This document shows positions 18,763 through 27,894 of a DNA stretch of 64,000 nt, in pieces; the stretch's first letter is position 1, and the number at the start of each line of letters is the position of its first letter. The position numbers were made by a program, and so were the translations under genes. The DNA comes from Aurantiochytrium sp. KH105 (Eukaryota > Sar > Bigyra > Thraustochytrida > Thraustochytriidae): the NCBI GenBank assembly GCA_003116975.1, contig BGKB01000024.1, forward strand, positions 372,001-436,000. The letters are read 5' to 3'. The notes under the pieces were generated by a model. That model saw only the letters and a list, made by a program, of their open reading frames with translations, ran no database searches and was not told the origin of the DNA.

Positions 18763-18781
18763 TCCTTCCTTCCTTCTTTCT
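18727..18781. repeat. CTTT tract, right arm of an inverted pair
   Basis: About 13 CTTT/CCTT units, the reverse complement in kind of the GA-rich tract at 18511-18565. Both lie in the probable 5' leader or promoter of the patatin gene. Confidence 0.8.
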
Positions 18782-19401
18782 GGCTGCACGCGATGACGAT
18801 GCGGTGCTGTGCTGGGTTGTGTTGTGCGCAGTGGAACTACTGCAGGGCTAACGGGCTGGGGCAGCGCCACCCTCGCCTCCGCTCGCCACGTCCGCGATGA
18901 TCGACGGACAGTCTGCGACGATGCGAGGGCAGAAAGCCCCGAAGATGCACACAGGAAAGAAGAGTCGGCGAGCGGCTGCAGCCTTCCCTGCGCGTCGCGT
19001 CGCTTGCTGCTGCTCGCACGCAGTCGCCCGCAGTCGCACGCAGACGCTTGCCGTTGCCGGGAGAAAGACCGTCGTCCGTCCCCTTTGCACTCGGCGAGGA
19101 CTCTGCGCGGGCTGCTGCTGCTGCAGGGAGGCTGCAGCAGCAGCTTGGCGGGAAAGGGGAGGGGGGTGGCGCAACGCCGCGCGGATTAACATTGTTCATG
19201 ATTGCGGAGCGGTTTCGTGCCAACTCTTCGCTCGCCATGTTCGCGGTCGGCGCGGTTCGGCAGGAGAGCCTCACTTGCACTTGCCATGTTTGGTGCAAGT
19301 TTGGCAGACTTGGCCTGCAGCTGCAGCTGTGCTTTTGGGGTCATTTGCTTATTATTTTTTACCACGGATAAAGGACGTAGGAAGGCTAAACTCACGCTCG
19401 C

Positions 19402-21351
19402 TCAGTTGGAGGCCTCGAGAGCGTCGAGGAGAAACTTGCTCTCCTGGACGTAGTCGACGGGGGACAGACTCATGACAGAGACCTTCTGGCGAGTGTTCTC
19501 GTTGTAGGTCTCCTCCTTGACACGGAGGCGCAAGTAGTACTGGCGAAAGTTGCAGTCGCTGACAAACTTTTCGAGCGCGGCCTCGCTCTGGTTTTTGATC
19601 TCTTCGACCTCGTCGGCAGACTTGCCCTGCATTACCGCCTGGCCCGAATCATTAAAGCAGGTCGCGTACACGGAGCCCGTGTGGTCCGCGAGGACGGTGC
19701 GCAGGATGTAGCGGTTCTCCTTGGAGGGGTAGGTCTGCGCAGTCGATTCGCAGAACCACGTGCCATCGGCCTGTTGCGTGACCTTTTTGTTGTTTCCCTC
19801 TTCCGGGCAGGCCTCGTACCACATGCGCTCGTGCGGGATGTGCTGAATTGTGGCCTTGAGGTCGACGTAGTCCGGCTGTTCGCCCTTGCCCAGCTGGTTG
19901 TCCTTGATGCCCTGCAGTGTGTAACGCTCCTTGAAAGGCTTGGGCCCGCGGTTGCCACCGCCGCCGCCGCCGCCACCAGAGCTCGAGAGCGACGTGGCGT
20001 TGGCGCTGCCTCCATTGGCGAACCACTGGCGAATCTCCGGCGTCTGGGGCAGATCGGGGTCGATGATCAGCTGCGAAGAGCCCCCTGTGCTGAGCGTGCG
20101 GCCGCCCCACTCGCTGACCTTGCAGTTCTTGATGCCCACAACGGGCTTGTCGACGGCGGCGAGCTTGACGGCAGAGTCCCGAGCCCGATCGCCCCAGAGG
20201 GTGACGCGGATCGTGGCTTCGCTCATGTCAACCACGTTAATTTCACATTTGATGAGAGGGCGCCCGGCGCGTGAGGTAAACTCCTGCACCTCGCCCACAT
20301 CGAGAACGACACCGAGAACATCAACAGTGGAGTTGGCCGGCATGTCGGCGATTTTGGCGATGGGTGTCGATTCGAGGTTCACTTGTGCGATCGAGGCATC
20401 ATCTGCGACTTCTTGGATTTGGGCGTCATCGCCAAAAGTCAGCTCATAGTCGTTACGCGTGGTGTTGAAGTCCTTGTTCGCCAACTTGACGCGTCCGTTT
20501 GAAAAGGTAAAGACCTTGTTCTGTTCAAGCATGTCGTAAAACTTGGTCACAGCTTCACGGAAAAAGGTGGCGCGAATGTCTGTGCCTTCCGAGTCCATGA
20601 TTTCGAGCGAGAAGAGCTGACCCTGGTTGCTCGGTCCCTTGTCCCACTTGCGGATGTCGCTCTTGCTCACAACGCGTCCCTTGATCACCCATCGGCTCTG
20701 ATACATGTTGAGAGCGCGAATGGGAAGGATGCGCTCGTTGCCGCTGCTTGTGGTAATCTCCCGCTGCTGCACGATCGCACCGCTCTGCTGCCGGTATCCG
20801 GACTGCTGCTGCGCAGGTCGTTGCTGCTGCTGCTGCGGCGGCGGCTGCTGCTGCTGCGGCTGCGCATTCGCGTATTGACGCGTTTGGCCAGACTGCTGCG
20901 GACGCAGGCTCTGGGGAGCCTGCTGGCCGCCGTTGTTGCCACGCATAGCGGGCGGAGGGTTCTGCATGGCGCCGTGCGTATTGTTCGCGCCCCCATTGGC
21001 CGCACCGCCTGGCGCTTGCGGGTTGCCAAGGACCCCATTTGCCTTGCCGACGCCAGCAACGTTGAGCAGGATAATGATCACCGTGCCTTGCATGGGGTTC
21101 GCGACAAGCTCTTCGACGCGAATGAGCGAGAGCTCGCCGATATCGCCCTTCGCCACCAGATCGGTCAGCTGCGTGGCCAACATCACCTGGGTCTGGGTCT
21201 CGCCATCCGAGACGAGCACTTTGTAGCGGTCCATGTTGCCCTTGACGAGCTTTTCCAAGGAGAGCACCTGCAAAATCATTGGCCGAGGCGCCTCCTCCTC
21301 ACGAAGGACCTTGCCGAGGGCGCCGCGCGTAAGCTGCGGCATGCCTGCCAT
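19402..21351 (-). CDS. RPA1: Replication protein A large subunit (RPA70)
   Basis: The 649-residue product from the ATG at 21351 has full RPA1 architecture. The N-terminal OB fold (LTRGALGKVLREEEAPRPMI, about 1-110) is followed by a Gln/Gly/Pro-rich linker (about 115-200). DNA-binding OB folds A and B follow (LNMYQSRWVIKGRVVSKSDI; TPIAKIADMPANSTVDVLGV; GRPLIKCEINVVDMSEATIR), then a Gly-rich link and fold C from about 465, which contacts the other RPA subunits. RPA binds single-stranded DNA in replication and repair. In fold C the zinc ribbon is damaged: Cys515 and Cys534 are present but positions 520 and 537 are Asn and Thr (EACPEEGNNKKV, WFCESTAQ). Spacing to the human C481/C486/C500/C503 set is exact. 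Length is close to the human protein (616). Confidence 0.96.
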   Translation of the reverse strand: MAGMPQLTRGALGKVLREEEAPRPMILQVLSLEKLVKGNMDRYKVLVSDGETQTQVMLATQLTDLVAKGDIGELSLIRVEELVANPMQGTVIIILLNVAGVGKANGVLGNPQAPGGAANGGANNTHGAMQNPPPAMRGNNGGQQAPQSLRPQQSGQTRQYANAQPQQQQPPPQQQQQRPAQQQSGYRQQSGAIVQQREITTSSGNERILPIRALNMYQSRWVIKGRVVSKSDIRKWDKGPSNQGQLFSLEIMDSEGTDIRATFFREAVTKFYDMLEQNKVFTFSNGRVKLANKDFNTTRNDYELTFGDDAQIQEVADDASIAQVNLESTPIAKIADMPANSTVDVLGVVLDVGEVQEFTSRAGRPLIKCEINVVDMSEATIRVTLWGDRARDSAVKLAAVDKPVVGIKNCKVSEWGGRTLSTGGSSQLIIDPDLPQTPEIRQWFANGGSANATSLSSSGGGGGGGGNRGPKPFKERYTLQGIKDNQLGKGEQPDYVDLKATIQHIPHERMWYEACPEEGNNKKVTQQADGTWFCESTAQTYPSKENRYILRTVLADHTGSVYATCFNDSGQAVMQGKSADEVEEIKNQSEAALEKFVSDCNFRQYYLRLRVKEETYNENTRQKVSVMSLSPVDYVQESKFLLDALEASN

Positions 21352-22273
21352 TTTCCTTTGCTGCTCTTCCGCGCGACGCTCGCGAGGTCTACGGCTTTGT
21401 TGCTTGCTCGAGGCGCGAGTTTAGCGCGCGCAAGGATTTCGATTCGCCCCGTGCGCGAGTTACCACGAAGGGGCAACCACGCCCGGAGCAACCGCGCGCG
21501 CGCGCGGGAAAGAGGGGGGGGGAGAGCGAGGCTGGGAGGAGCTGCGATGGCCGTCTACGACCGCGAGCCTCGTAACTGCGAGAGCGCGAGCGCGGGCGCA
21601 CGTCGGGCGACGGCGAGAAGCGGAGCGTTGCGTTTCGAGTTTGTCTCTTGAACTTGCCGGTGTCTCTACCTAACCACCGTCGTTAGTCACTAAAATGTAA
21701 ATTTGAGGGGCTTCTGAAACGTGGGTTCCGGAGTGCGATCCTAACTGCATGCATGCATGCATGTGGAATGTCCCGCGAAGTGAGGCATTTGGCGCAGCAC
21801 CTGCCAGTGATACAGGGGCCTGAAACAAAAGCTCTATGATGTGGTGATTTCCTGACGGGCAGAAAAGGAGAATAGAAGAGTAAAGGAACTTGACGTGACC
21901 TACATGTGGACTTGACGATTGACCAACTGATTAGAAACTAACTGACTGACTGACCGACTGAATTGATTGACTGGAAGGAGTCTGAGCCTTGGAGACGCCT
22001 CATCAAGTTCAACCAATGTGGAGCCTGTGTTATTTCTACTGAGATTTTAAAATCGCGCAGAGGAAAATCAGAAAAAGAAAAATGATAAGATCGTACAGTC
22101 AGCCTCTCACGGTCAATCTTGAAAGATGTCTCACGCGCCACGTTAAAAGGAAAGCTGGTGTGCCAAAACAAAATATCGCGCCAAGATCCAAACTTGATCA
22201 TTTTTTATGGACATAGATTACAATACAAAACACAGATGGGGCTTCCACATTTTGTCCTTGACTGTGAGTCAAT
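21352..22273. other. RPA1 upstream region
   Basis: The first 300 bp are GC-rich. After about 21650 the sequence becomes A/T-richer with CATG units at 21746-21763 and ACTG/GATT units at about 21918-21972. No gene is supported on either strand. The change in base composition marks true intergenic sequence. Confidence 0.55.
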
Positions 22274-22489
22274 TCAACTCACACGACTGACCGAGCCGTA
22301 TGCACCACCGAGAGGGTCTTTAAGAGCGGCGGTGCAGGCCTGTTGATCATCCTCCGTTGCACTGCCGCCGCTGCCGCTGCTACCGCTCTTGTCGCTCTCG
22401 GGTGAACGGAGTCGCTTCACCCCATAAAGCTCACATTCTTCACACGGTCTCTTTCTAGGCCTATCACAGCCCGAAGGAACCCCTCTCAT
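22274..22489 (-). CDS. Small hypothetical ORF or 3' exon near the SRR1-like gene
   Basis: A 71-codon frame from the ATG at 22489 reads MRGVPSGCDRPRKRPCEECE, then GVKRLRSPESDKSG, a Gly/Ser run and TEDDQQACTAALKDPLGGAY. Its residue use is more protein-like than the surrounding shadow frames, with a basic KRPC and RLRSPE context suggesting a nuclear or disordered tail. It lies 131 bp downstream of the SRR1-like stop on the same strand, so an alternative is an alternatively spliced last exon. No family is recognised. Confidence 0.25.
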   Translation of the reverse strand: MRGVPSGCDRPRKRPCEECELYGVKRLRSPESDKSGSSGSGGSATEDDQQACTAALKDPLGGAYGSVSRVS

Positions 22490-22619
22490 GAGGCTATGAA
22501 TCGGGTTCTGGCTGCTTGGCGAGGCAGGCAGGCAGCCAGCCTGGCCTTGCTTTGCTTGCCTTCCCTTGCCTGGCTTGTCAGTGGCCAACCAGACAGACAG
22601 ACCATCTAACCATTGTCAG

Positions 22620-23456
22620 TCAATCAAATCTGGCAGGCGCAGGTACGTCATCAAAGAGTTCCAGATCGAGATCCTCCGAAGAGAATGCATGCGGGAGCAT
22701 GTCGCAAAATGCCAATTCAAAGAGGGAATTAATCTCGAGGGCCTTGCCAAGTTGCGGCGCCAACACGCGAGCCCGATGTGCAAGCTTGCGTAGACATTCG
22801 CAGTCCTCGGGAAGCTCGCGACCGTCGTCGAGATACGAGGCCAACCGATTCCCGACAATGAGAGCGTCACACAACGCCTTTTGCGACCAATTAGCCCAGA
22901 GCACATTGTTGTAGAGCACGGCGGGACAATGCGGCATGAAAAAGAGCGTCCGCTGGCCATTCGTTGCGTGAGCCTTGTCTGCGAGTTCCATGGTCGGCGG
23001 CACATCGATCCGCAGCGCAGCGAGCACGGCCTTGTCCCTTTCATCAAAGGCTGGGTCAGCGGCGATGACAAGGGCACCGGGTTTGGCCACGGTCGCGTCC
23101 GCGCGCAAGGTTTCCAGCAAGGCGAGCTGCCGCGTGCCGGCCTTGGTCCACACGTGGCCCAGTCCCAGACACACGATCCTCTCGCACGGGCCGTTTCCAG
23201 CCCCGGCGAGCGCGGCCGCCATGCCGTCCGCGAAGGCGTGGCTCTCTAGCGCGCTCCTCGCGGCCAGCAGCGGGCCCTGCGTCCACTGGTCCGCGCGCGC
23301 CGCGTCCATGGCGGCGGCGTCTTCGCCATCCTGGCCATCCCTGCCGCCTGCGGCGCCCGCGGCGCGCGCCCGAGGCAGCGCCGGGCGCGCGCCGCCCCCC
23401 CGCCTGGCCCTGCGCTTGCTGCGCACGGGCGTCCACCCGTCTTCGCCGCCGGCCAT
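22620..23456 (-). CDS. SRR1-like domain protein
   Basis: The ATG at 23456 opens a 278-residue protein. The first 50 residues are basic and Gly/Ala-rich (KRRARRGGGARPALPRARA). From about residue 85 the SRR1-like domain is visible: CERIVCLGLGHVWTKAGTRQ, LALLETLRADA, ALVIAADPAFDERDKAVLAA, then RTLFFMPHCPAVLYNNVLWA, NW, ALIVGNRLASYL. SRR1 was first described in Arabidopsis light signalling and the circadian clock. Animal and fungal relatives affect cell proliferation and haem regulation. The biochemical activity of the domain is not established. It is divergent from PPP4R1. The C-terminus (SSEDLDLELFDDVPAPARFD) is acidic. Confidence 0.88.
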   Translation of the reverse strand: MAGGEDGWTPVRSKRRARRGGGARPALPRARAAGAAGGRDGQDGEDAAAMDAARADQWTQGPLLAARSALESHAFADGMAAALAGAGNGPCERIVCLGLGHVWTKAGTRQLALLETLRADATVAKPGALVIAADPAFDERDKAVLAALRIDVPPTMELADKAHATNGQRTLFFMPHCPAVLYNNVLWANWSQKALCDALIVGNRLASYLDDGRELPEDCECLRKLAHRARVLAPQLGKALEINSLFELAFCDMLPHAFSSEDLDLELFDDVPAPARFD

Positions 23457-23720
23457 GCGCGACGGAATCGCCTTCGATGTTTGATGTTTGAATCCAACTT
23501 CGTTTGAATGTTGGATGTTTCATGTATGTTAGTAGGCCTATGTTCTGTGCCGGTTGCTTCTTCTTCAACTTTACTTTTTACACACAGGCGCTCCTACTTT
23601 GCTCCTCCGCCCCTGGCACAGTGAATGATACTATACTAGCAAGAACGAAAAGGAGCACGCGGCTGCAGAGGCTCGCGGGCGCGGGCGGCCCGCTCGCCTG
23701 CGTGCCTGCCTACGAGGCTG

Positions 23721-23732
23721 CGTGCCTGCGTG

Positions 23733-23764
<32 letters not shown>
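23721..23764. repeat. CCTG tetranucleotide tract
   Basis: About ten near-perfect CCTG units in the divergent promoter interval. Confidence 0.85.
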
Positions 23765-24045
23765 ACGGCAATCCGCGCAGACGCACGGGTAGGCTCCTCG
23801 CGCGCGCGCGCAGCAAGGCCCTTGCGCGGGCCTCGGCATCGGAACGAATTGGATCGGATCGGCGAGCTCGCTCTCGTTATCCATCCACTCGTCCGTCTAG
23901 CCGCCGGAGCCGCAGCCGATCGATCCCTCTCCCTGCGCTCTTGCTCCCTGCACCCGCCCGCCCGCCCGCCCGAGCGCGGCGCCGAGCGCGAGCTCCGGCC
24001 CCGCGTGTACCCGGCGTGAGCGCCGCGTGCATCGAGCGCGAAAGC

Positions 24046-24203
24046 CTCGTCTCGACTCGTCCCGTCTCGTCTCGTCTCGTCTCGTCTCGTCTCGTCTCGT
24101 CTCGTCTCGTCTCGTCTCGTCTCGTCTCGTCTCGTCTCGTCTCGTCTCGTCTCGTCTCGTCTCGTCTCGTCTCGTCTCGCCTCGCCTCGTCTCGTCTCGT
24201 CTC
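24046..24203. repeat. CTCGT pentanucleotide microsatellite
   Basis: About 22 perfect consecutive CTCGT units (roughly 24066-24175) flanked by CTCGC/CTCGA variants, ending 15 bp before the PPP4R1 ATG. The unit has no stop in any frame, which creates long artificial Arg/Leu/Val/Ser frames. Confidence 0.92.
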
Positions 24204-24218
24204 AGGCCCCGTGCCGCG

Positions 24219-26456
24219 ATGTGGACGCGAGGCCTCAGCGCAAGAAGCGCCGGCGGCGGCGGCGGCGGAGGAGGGCCCGGCGGCGGCCACGGCGAGCACG
24301 ACCCGGACGAGGCCCTGACGCCGACCTTCGAGGACCTCGCCATCGACCCGGGCTTGGACGACGTGGACCGCGTGGTGCGGTACGCGACCGGCACCGTGGA
24401 GCTGCAGCGGCTCGTGCACGTGATGATGCTGAGCGACACGGCGCGCTCCGCGGGCTTTGAGACCGCGGCTGCACGCCTCTTTCCGCTGACCCGCGAAATT
24501 TGTAGAGACCAGGAGCCCGTGGTGCGGCAAAACCTCGCAACACAGTTGTCGGCCGTGTGCCAATTCTGCAGCGAGGTCGGCACTGAAGAAGCCTACAAGG
24601 CCTCCATCAGCATGCTTGTGCCAACCTTTCGGACCCTGGTTCTCGACGGCGTCGACGACGTGCGCGAAGCCGCGAGCATTCATCTTATCAAGTCCGCCGC
24701 TCACGTGCGCGAGGGAGACCTCATGGAGCATATTCTGAGCATCGTGCTAGAGCTCGCTCACGACGAAGGCAACGAGAAACTACGTATTACCTCGGCAGGT
24801 CTGCTTAATGGCCTTGCACCTCGCTTCGGCCCCGAACTATGTCAGCAATTCGTCGTGCCCGAGCTCGTCTCCTTGTCGCAAGACCCAAGTTTCAAAGTGC
24901 GAAAGGCTGTGGCATTGAGCATGGATAAAATCATGCGCGTGGCGCACACATGTAGCGTGCGTCTTTTGCCCGCATACGAACGTCTTAGCAAGGATTCTAT
25001 CTGGGGAGTTCGCAAGGCTTGCGCTGACTCGTTGGCACTCCTCGCCGAGGGCGTCGACGAGAGTGATCGCGTAAGTCGCCTGTTACCGCTTATGCGCCGC
25101 TTTGTTCGCGACAACTCAAAGTGGGTGCGAGGCGCACTCTCGCAGCGACTTGGGCGATTCATTGCTTGTCTTCCTGAAGATCAAATTACCGACGAGCTTC
25201 TCGACCTCTTCCTTGGCATGGCGGACATTCACTCGCCGTCTTGCTGGATTAACTCCAACAATGGGGCAGGCTCTGGCAGCAATGGCGGGAACAATGCGAG
25301 CGGCGGCGCGTCGGCCAAACGCGCGTCCTATGCGAGTGGCGGGGATTCACTGCGGAGCAGCTTTGGCGGTCCTCCCGAGGGGGTCCTTGTCGGCGGACAG
25401 AATGCCCCCAACGATTTCGCAAATAATATCATGTACTGCTGCGCTTTTAGCTTTCCTGCTGTGGTGCTCAAGGCCGGGGCTGGGCGCTGGCTCAAGCTGC
25501 AAAGGACCTTTTTTACGCTCGTCAATTGCGACAATCAGCTTGTGCGCCGCGTGATGGCGTACTCGTTGCACGAGCTCGCCAAGATCCTCGGCCCCGCCAT
25601 TACAGAAACCGACCTCTTGCCAGTTCTCGTTGCCTTTTTGCGCGACGTTGATCAAGTCAAGACCGGGACCCTGCTCTCCATGTCACAATTTTATTCTTGT
25701 CTCGCCAACAGCGCGCGCGAGGCGAGGGTGCAATTACTCGTCGATGTTTTTGACGAGGCCTCTGCGCGCAATCGCAGCGCTTCCATGACTATCAACGAGC
25801 TCACAGTCGGCGCCATGGGCGCCAATGCCGTGGGTATGCCTGTGGCCAACCTCACGAGCGCGACGAATCGTTGGCGGTTTCGCAAAATAATCGCTTCGCA
25901 AATGGCCGATTTTGTCGCCCTCTTTAGCGTGAGCACCACCGTCAAGTACATTGTGCCTCTTGGGGGCCGACTTTTGCACGACGATGTCTACGAGGTGCGC
26001 GAGGCGGCGCACAGCATGGTGGGCCCTTGCTTGCGCCGATTGCGCGAGGCAGACGAGAACAACAATTACCAGAACTTTCAGGACTCGCTGCTTACCTTGG
26101 CGCGTGCGCGCTCTTACGCGGATCGCCAGCATTATGTATTGATCTGCTCATCGCTCGTGCTCTCGAGCCAGTATCGCGACGAACTCACCGATTATTTGGG
26201 CGCCGCCTTTTTAGATTGCGCCATGGATCCTGTTGCCAACGTTCGCCTTGCCTGCATCCGTTCTCTGGCCAAAATCGCAGAGCAGCGCGTCGAGGAAGAC
26301 ACCGCTGCTGATCTCGCGGGTGAGCTTTCGCATCGACCTCCCTCTTTCTTTGAGAGGTTTCCCGCCGCTATTGGCGCTCTCGAGTCATTGGCAAGGGATC
26401 AAGATCGCGAGGTGGTCACGATTGCACGTAATGCGCTCGCATTAATGCACTTGTGA
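24219..26456 (+). CDS. PPP4R1: HEAT-repeat regulatory subunit of protein phosphatase 4
   Basis: The first ATG in frame is 24219. Upstream codons are pentamer-repeat sequence without an ATG. The 745-residue protein begins with a Gly-rich leader, then a continuous series of HEAT repeats. Examples are EPVVRQNLATQLSAVCQFCS, VDDVREAASIHLIKSAAHVR, PSFKVRKAVALSMDKIMRVA, SIWGVRKACADSLALLAEGV and NSKWVRGALSQRLGRFIACL. A Gly/Ser/Asn-rich insertion at about 348-385 interrupts the solenoid, where human PPP4R1 also has a long acidic insertion. The repeats resume to the end (DQDREVVTIARNALALMHL). The order and the spacer fit PPP4R1 better than the PP2A A subunit, which has no spacer and about 590 residues. 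Role: scaffold or specificity subunit for PP4c, cytosol and nucleus. Confidence 0.82.
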   Translation: MWTRGLSARSAGGGGGGGGPGGGHGEHDPDEALTPTFEDLAIDPGLDDVDRVVRYATGTVELQRLVHVMMLSDTARSAGFETAAARLFPLTREICRDQEPVVRQNLATQLSAVCQFCSEVGTEEAYKASISMLVPTFRTLVLDGVDDVREAASIHLIKSAAHVREGDLMEHILSIVLELAHDEGNEKLRITSAGLLNGLAPRFGPELCQQFVVPELVSLSQDPSFKVRKAVALSMDKIMRVAHTCSVRLLPAYERLSKDSIWGVRKACADSLALLAEGVDESDRVSRLLPLMRRFVRDNSKWVRGALSQRLGRFIACLPEDQITDELLDLFLGMADIHSPSCWINSNNGAGSGSNGGNNASGGASAKRASYASGGDSLRSSFGGPPEGVLVGGQNAPNDFANNIMYCCAFSFPAVVLKAGAGRWLKLQRTFFTLVNCDNQLVRRVMAYSLHELAKILGPAITETDLLPVLVAFLRDVDQVKTGTLLSMSQFYSCLANSAREARVQLLVDVFDEASARNRSASMTINELTVGAMGANAVGMPVANLTSATNRWRFRKIIASQMADFVALFSVSTTVKYIVPLGGRLLHDDVYEVREAAHSMVGPCLRRLREADENNNYQNFQDSLLTLARARSYADRQHYVLICSSLVLSSQYRDELTDYLGAAFLDCAMDPVANVRLACIRSLAKIAEQRVEEDTAADLAGELSHRPPSFFERFPAAIGALESLARDQDREVVTIARNALALMHL

Positions 26457-26853
26457 CGCCTGCGAGAACCTAGTTTCAGGCCTGACCACATATACCGATC
26501 TTGATGCTTTGTCACAAAGTTCGTCCATCTCTTACTCTTTGTCGCTGTCGCCGCTCGATACAGACCCGAACTGTGTTTGATCTGTCATTCCCAGAAACAC
26601 GGGTGGCATGTCAGTATACCTTTCTGGCGAAGGCAAACAAGTTGTGCCCAAACCTACCACCAACAGCACCTGCGTAACGCAGCCAAGCTCGTGTCTTGGA
26701 TGTAGCTGCCCCCCGCTGCCGCTGTCGCAGTCACTAATTCGGGAGACCCAGAACGGATCCAGGAGGGCGCCGGATTCTTTCTGATGCAAAACGCAAAACA
26801 ACAATCGCTAAACAACTGGAGAAAGCTACGCTCGAGGTCTGCGCGCGGACAAG
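26457..26853. other. Intergenic, PPP4R1 to SDR gene
   Basis: About 400 bp between two genes in the same direction. It should hold the 3' UTR of one and the promoter of the other. Nothing else is recognised. Confidence 0.5.
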
Positions 26854-27894
26854 ATGGACTACGTTGGCTATGATAACAACGTGTTCTTGCTGGCCGTCTC
26901 GGCCGTGGCCATGGCGCGTTGTCTTGGATTGTCCCTGCTGCGTCGCAAGCCCATCGGGGTCGTCGCCGGTGCGCTGGGTGCAGTCTGCGTGGCATGGCTC
27001 ACCGCGACGCGACCGACGTTCCCGGTGCCAGATCCAGCCAAGGCTTCGGTGCTCATCACTGGCGCAAGCAGGGGCATTGGTCGCGCTGTTGCAGCTGCCT
27101 ATGCAGACCAAGGATTTCTGGTGTTCGCTGGTGTGCGGTCCGAGGAAGATGCTGCGAGCGTGGCCGAGACAAGCCGCATTGTGCCCTTGATGCTGGACGT
27201 CACCAAATCCGAGGACATCACGGCTGCCAAGGACCGCATCCTTGCTGAAAAGGACCGCAAGCTCGTCGCTGTCGTCGCAAATGCAGGCATTATTTCTGAG
27301 ACCCGCCCAACCGAAATGCAAGATACGACAAACTTTGGTAAGATGATCGAGGTCAACTACCTTGGCAACGTTGACCTGGTGGGGGCGTTTGCGCCAGAGC
27401 TACGCAAGAATGGCGGGCGTATCATCGCCACCAGTTCGCTACTTGCACTTGTGCGCATGCGTGGCTATACGCCCTATATCGCTTCAAAGGCGGCTCTCGA
27501 GGGATTTCTTACTGGAATCCGACGCGACGCCATGCACATGGGCACGCCCATTTCCGTGTCCATTATACGCCCCGGTCTCACAGACACTGATCTTGCGCGT
27601 ACACTGGGCCCTGGCACTCTCGATGGGCCCGCGGATATCCACTCGCGATTGCCAAAGGACGACCCCGCCATGAAACAATTTTTTGAAAGTATCCAGGAAA
27701 GCGCGCGCCGTGAGCTCGAGATCGCCAAAGAGCATGTCGTTCCAGTTGCTACCGTTATTCCCGCATATGTTCACGCGCTCACAGACCCGCACCCTCTTGC
27801 GTATTACTACACCACACTTCCGCACAAAATTGTGACCGGGATTCTTCATTTCATTCCGGATCACGTCGCTGACACCATCCTTGCCCAGCTGTAA
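26854..27894 (+). CDS. Membrane-anchored short-chain dehydrogenase/reductase (SDR)
   Basis: A 346-residue protein from the ATG at 26854. Two hydrophobic stretches at about 8-25 and 32-50 precede a classical SDR Rossmann fold: SVLITGASRGIGRAVAAAYA (TGxxxGIG from Thr69), VVANAG near 140, IIATSS with Ser195, YIASK with Tyr208 and Lys212, then IIRPGLTDTDLA. Ser-Tyr-Lys is complete, so an active NAD(P)H-dependent oxidoreductase is expected. The N-terminal anchor and long C-terminal part (VVPVATVIPAYVHALTDPHP) resemble retinol dehydrogenase and 17-beta-hydroxysteroid dehydrogenase-like SDRs. ER membrane is the likely site. The substrate cannot be named from sequence. Confidence 0.9.
   Translation: MDYVGYDNNVFLLAVSAVAMARCLGLSLLRRKPIGVVAGALGAVCVAWLTATRPTFPVPDPAKASVLITGASRGIGRAVAAAYADQGFLVFAGVRSEEDAASVAETSRIVPLMLDVTKSEDITAAKDRILAEKDRKLVAVVANAGIISETRPTEMQDTTNFGKMIEVNYLGNVDLVGAFAPELRKNGGRIIATSSLLALVRMRGYTPYIASKAALEGFLTGIRRDAMHMGTPISVSIIRPGLTDTDLARTLGPGTLDGPADIHSRLPKDDPAMKQFFESIQESARRELEIAKEHVVPVATVIPAYVHALTDPHPLAYYYTTLPHKIVTGILHFIPDHVADTILAQL

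Larger units (their letters stand above)
18382..19401. other. Interval between the patatin gene start and the RPA1 stop
   Basis: About 1 kb of GC-rich sequence. It contains GCAA and GA-rich tracts at 18483-18565 and a CTTT tract at 18727-18781, then Ala/Arg-rich frames on both strands that look like composition effects. This should hold the patatin promoter and the RPA1 3' UTR. No additional gene is supported. Confidence 0.6.
23457..24218. other. Divergent region SRR1-like / PPP4R1
   Basis: 762 bp between two start codons, containing the CCTG tract (23721-23764) and the long CTCGT tract (24046-24203). Open frames across these tracts are a by-product of stop-free repeat units. No gene is supported. 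Confidence 0.65.

Noticed and set aside
18382-18870. Longer N-terminus for the patatin lipase
   Set aside because: The extra part translates GA and CT microsatellites and other low-complexity sequence; it looks like an untranslated leader.
18837-19298. Frames between the patatin gene and RPA1
   Set aside because: Overlapping frames on both strands with similar composition and no motifs.
24027-24218. Extended Arg/Leu/Val/Ser N-terminus for PPP4R1
   Set aside because: It comes from the CTCGT repeat and has no ATG; the first ATG in frame is 24219.
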